Below are positions 62,989-64,000 of a stretch of DNA of 64,000 bases, in pieces. Every line of letters starts with the position of its first letter. Position 1 is the stretch's first letter. The stretch is from Asanoa ishikariensis (GTDB lineage Bacteria > Actinomycetota > Actinomycetes > Mycobacteriales > Micromonosporaceae): assembly GCF_900107455.1 (NCBI RefSeq), contig NZ_FNQB01000001.1:1426001-1490000 (forward strand), written 5' to 3'. The position numbers were made by a program, and so were the translations under genes. The notes beneath the pieces are model-generated. The model did no database searches, was not told where the DNA came from, and saw nothing but the letters and a program-made list of their open reading frames with translations.

Positions 62989-63431
62989 CGCTCGATCTCC
63001 ACATCGCCGCCAGTTCCGTCGACTTGAGTCACAGTACCGTCAATCTGAGACTGGGAGATCGTTTGACCGCCGATAGGCTCAGCTAACGGAGGGATCTGCG
63101 TAGGCTGTCGATTAATGGGTTTCAGCCGCGTTTCAACGTCCCCTGTCATCCTCGTGATGCGGACATTTCCGGTAGTCCCGCGGACCTGGGTTACACCGCC
63201 AGCGATCGTCGTACTGGCTATCGACTGGTCAGGACGAGACTGACGCATTCCCCATAGGCTGTATCCAGCCAAAGCCAGCCCGAAGGTTCCGGCGGCCGCC
63301 CCGACGATGCTTGCGATCTTGTCTGCGCGATCGAGGTCCCAGACCGCCGCACCGACGCCCAAGCCAGTCAGGAGCAGGCCGACTCCAATCCCCGCGGCCC
63401 GGCGGCCCATCCCACGTTGTGTGTCTGCCAT
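62985..63431 (-). CDS. small two-TM protein with two C-terminal copies of the same motif; predicted effector
   Basis: The 148-residue protein has two hydrophobic segments (about 12-31 AAGIGVGLLLTGLGVGAAVW and 39-60 IASIVGAAAGTFGLALAGYSLW) and a polar, Gly/Thr/Val-rich C-terminal half. That half contains two copies of a motif: 76-92 IAGGVTQVRGTTGNVRI and 130-146 IDGTVTQVDGTGGDVEI. The same motif is at residues 19-35 of the STAND protein encoded directly downstream. ATG 63431 is chosen with GAGG upstream; the frame is open to 63479. It probably sits in the membrane with the motifs in the cytoplasm. Function is inferred from context only. Confidence 0.7.
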   Translation of the reverse strand: MADTQRGMGRRAAGIGVGLLLTGLGVGAAVWDLDRADKIASIVGAAAGTFGLALAGYSLWGMRQSRPDQSIASTTIAGGVTQVRGTTGNVRITRMTGDVETRLKPINRQPTQIPPLAEPIGGQTISQSQIDGTVTQVDGTGGDVEIER

Positions 63432-64000
63432 CTGGACACCCTCACTAGGTAGTCGGTGGTGTTTGGCCCGCGTGAGCATGCCGCTGGCAGCTCACGCCAG
63501 GCGCCGGGATTTTCTCGGCGTAGTCCGCAACGCAGACGGTGCCCGCTGCGGCTGTGTTGCCTCCCGTGCTGGAGCAGATGCCCGCGCCCAGAAGAACGTT
63601 GCGTTAGAAAACACCGGCAACTTCCCCGAGCGCTTGGGGCCGATCACCTTATGTCCATCGTCCACACAGGGCAAGTGTCCGCCATCGTGATCAGTGGTCC
63701 CAATGGCGGCAACTGTCTTCCCGCGTATGGAGAGTATGTGCACCGCCATGCGCTGGTCTCGCGATGCCTAACGATAGGCGAGGCCTTATGCCTGCGACCG
63801 TCAGCTGGTAGCGCACCAAGCTAGCAGTTTGACTCGTCCCACACGCGTGGTAGAAGCCGATCATGGAGGTGGCCTAATAATCCTAGTGGCAGTCGTGTCT
63901 CGATTGGGTCGATGTCGCTGGTTTCCTGCGCCAGCACGGAAGCCGCGAGATCGAACCCCAGAAACGAAGAATGCCCTTAATGGGAACTAAGTCCAACCTG
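63432..64000. other. 569-base right end with no convincing gene
   Basis: Upstream of the two-TM gene I see only short open frames, e.g. minus 63492-63749, minus 63691-63864, and a minus frame near 63832-63976 reading GFDLAASVLAQETSDIDPIETRLPLG. None has a recognised motif or clear Shine-Dalgarno. The last two could be remnants of a larger gene. The promoter of the STAND operon should lie in 63432-63600. Confidence 0.4.

Noticed and set aside
63307-63824. Plus-strand frames opposite and beyond the two-TM gene
   Set aside because: No motif, no Shine-Dalgarno, Arg/Pro/Cys-rich composition typical of shadow frames.
63940-63965. Second tRNA T-arm-like sequence (GAGATCGAACCCC)
   Set aside because: No pairing stem and no anticodon arm around it. 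The match is limited to the T-loop core and can be chance.

Overview
The window is high-GC actinobacterial DNA. Many starts are GTG, ATGA/GTGA overlaps are common, and the gene set (actinobacterial SecA, an Rv3235-like gene and a small HTH gene beside secA, FtsEX-SmpB-tmRNA) suggests Micromonosporaceae (Actinoplanes/Micromonospora/Asanoa type). That family-level call is inference. Everything here is read by eye; no searches or structure predictions were run.

Layout. 1-4.2 kb: end of an unknown gene, a YgiB-like/YgiC-like pair (small secreted protein plus glutathionylspermidine-synthase-like ATP-grasp enzyme), and two overlapping tandem-GNAT acetyltransferase genes. 4.4-12 kb: secA with a strong terminator, a gene-poor stretch, an Rv3235-like gene, a small HTH protein, a divergent AsnC-regulator/rhodanese pair, a DUF6912-like gene and a membrane protein. 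12.1-19.1 kb: pruA, a helicase-associated/WYL protein, kynA, an unusual Ser/Thr kinase, a PadR regulator. 19.1-24.5 kb: a core block prfB-ftsE-ftsX-M23 endopeptidase-smpB-ssrA.

24.6-36.4 kb is accessory: a cellulose/chitin LPMO, a small membrane protein, a YibE/F transporter, a five-gene cassette (YbaB-like, two WXG100-like proteins, an EndoU nuclease as its own gene, a likely immunity protein), a CE15 glucuronoyl esterase with CBM2, a LysR/MFS pair, a beta-propeller protein and a VCBS-type exoprotein. 36.4-44.4 kb is a LacI-controlled sugar operon (binding protein, two permeases, GH31 alpha-xylosidase, GH1 beta-glucosidase) for xyloglucan-type oligosaccharides. 44.5-54.2 kb is a complete assimilatory nitrate operon read leftward: narK, nitrate reductase, electron-transfer flavoprotein, nirB, nirD, an NnaR-type regulator and a sirohydrochlorin chelatase. 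It has two striking tandem duplications at gene junctions.

54.2-60 kb holds a DUF1330/methyltransferase pair, a deaminase, a lipoprotein, a degenerate HAD phosphatase fused to an Imm21 immunity domain, a streptogrisin-like protease and a PASTA lipoprotein. 60-64 kb is visibly richer in A/T and carries what I judge the most interesting system: a STAND/NLR-like NTPase with TPRs, overlapping a small two-TM protein. The two share a ~17-residue motif (once near the N-terminus of the NTPase, twice at the C-terminus of the membrane protein), an arrangement matching bacterial amyloid-signalling NLR/effector pairs.
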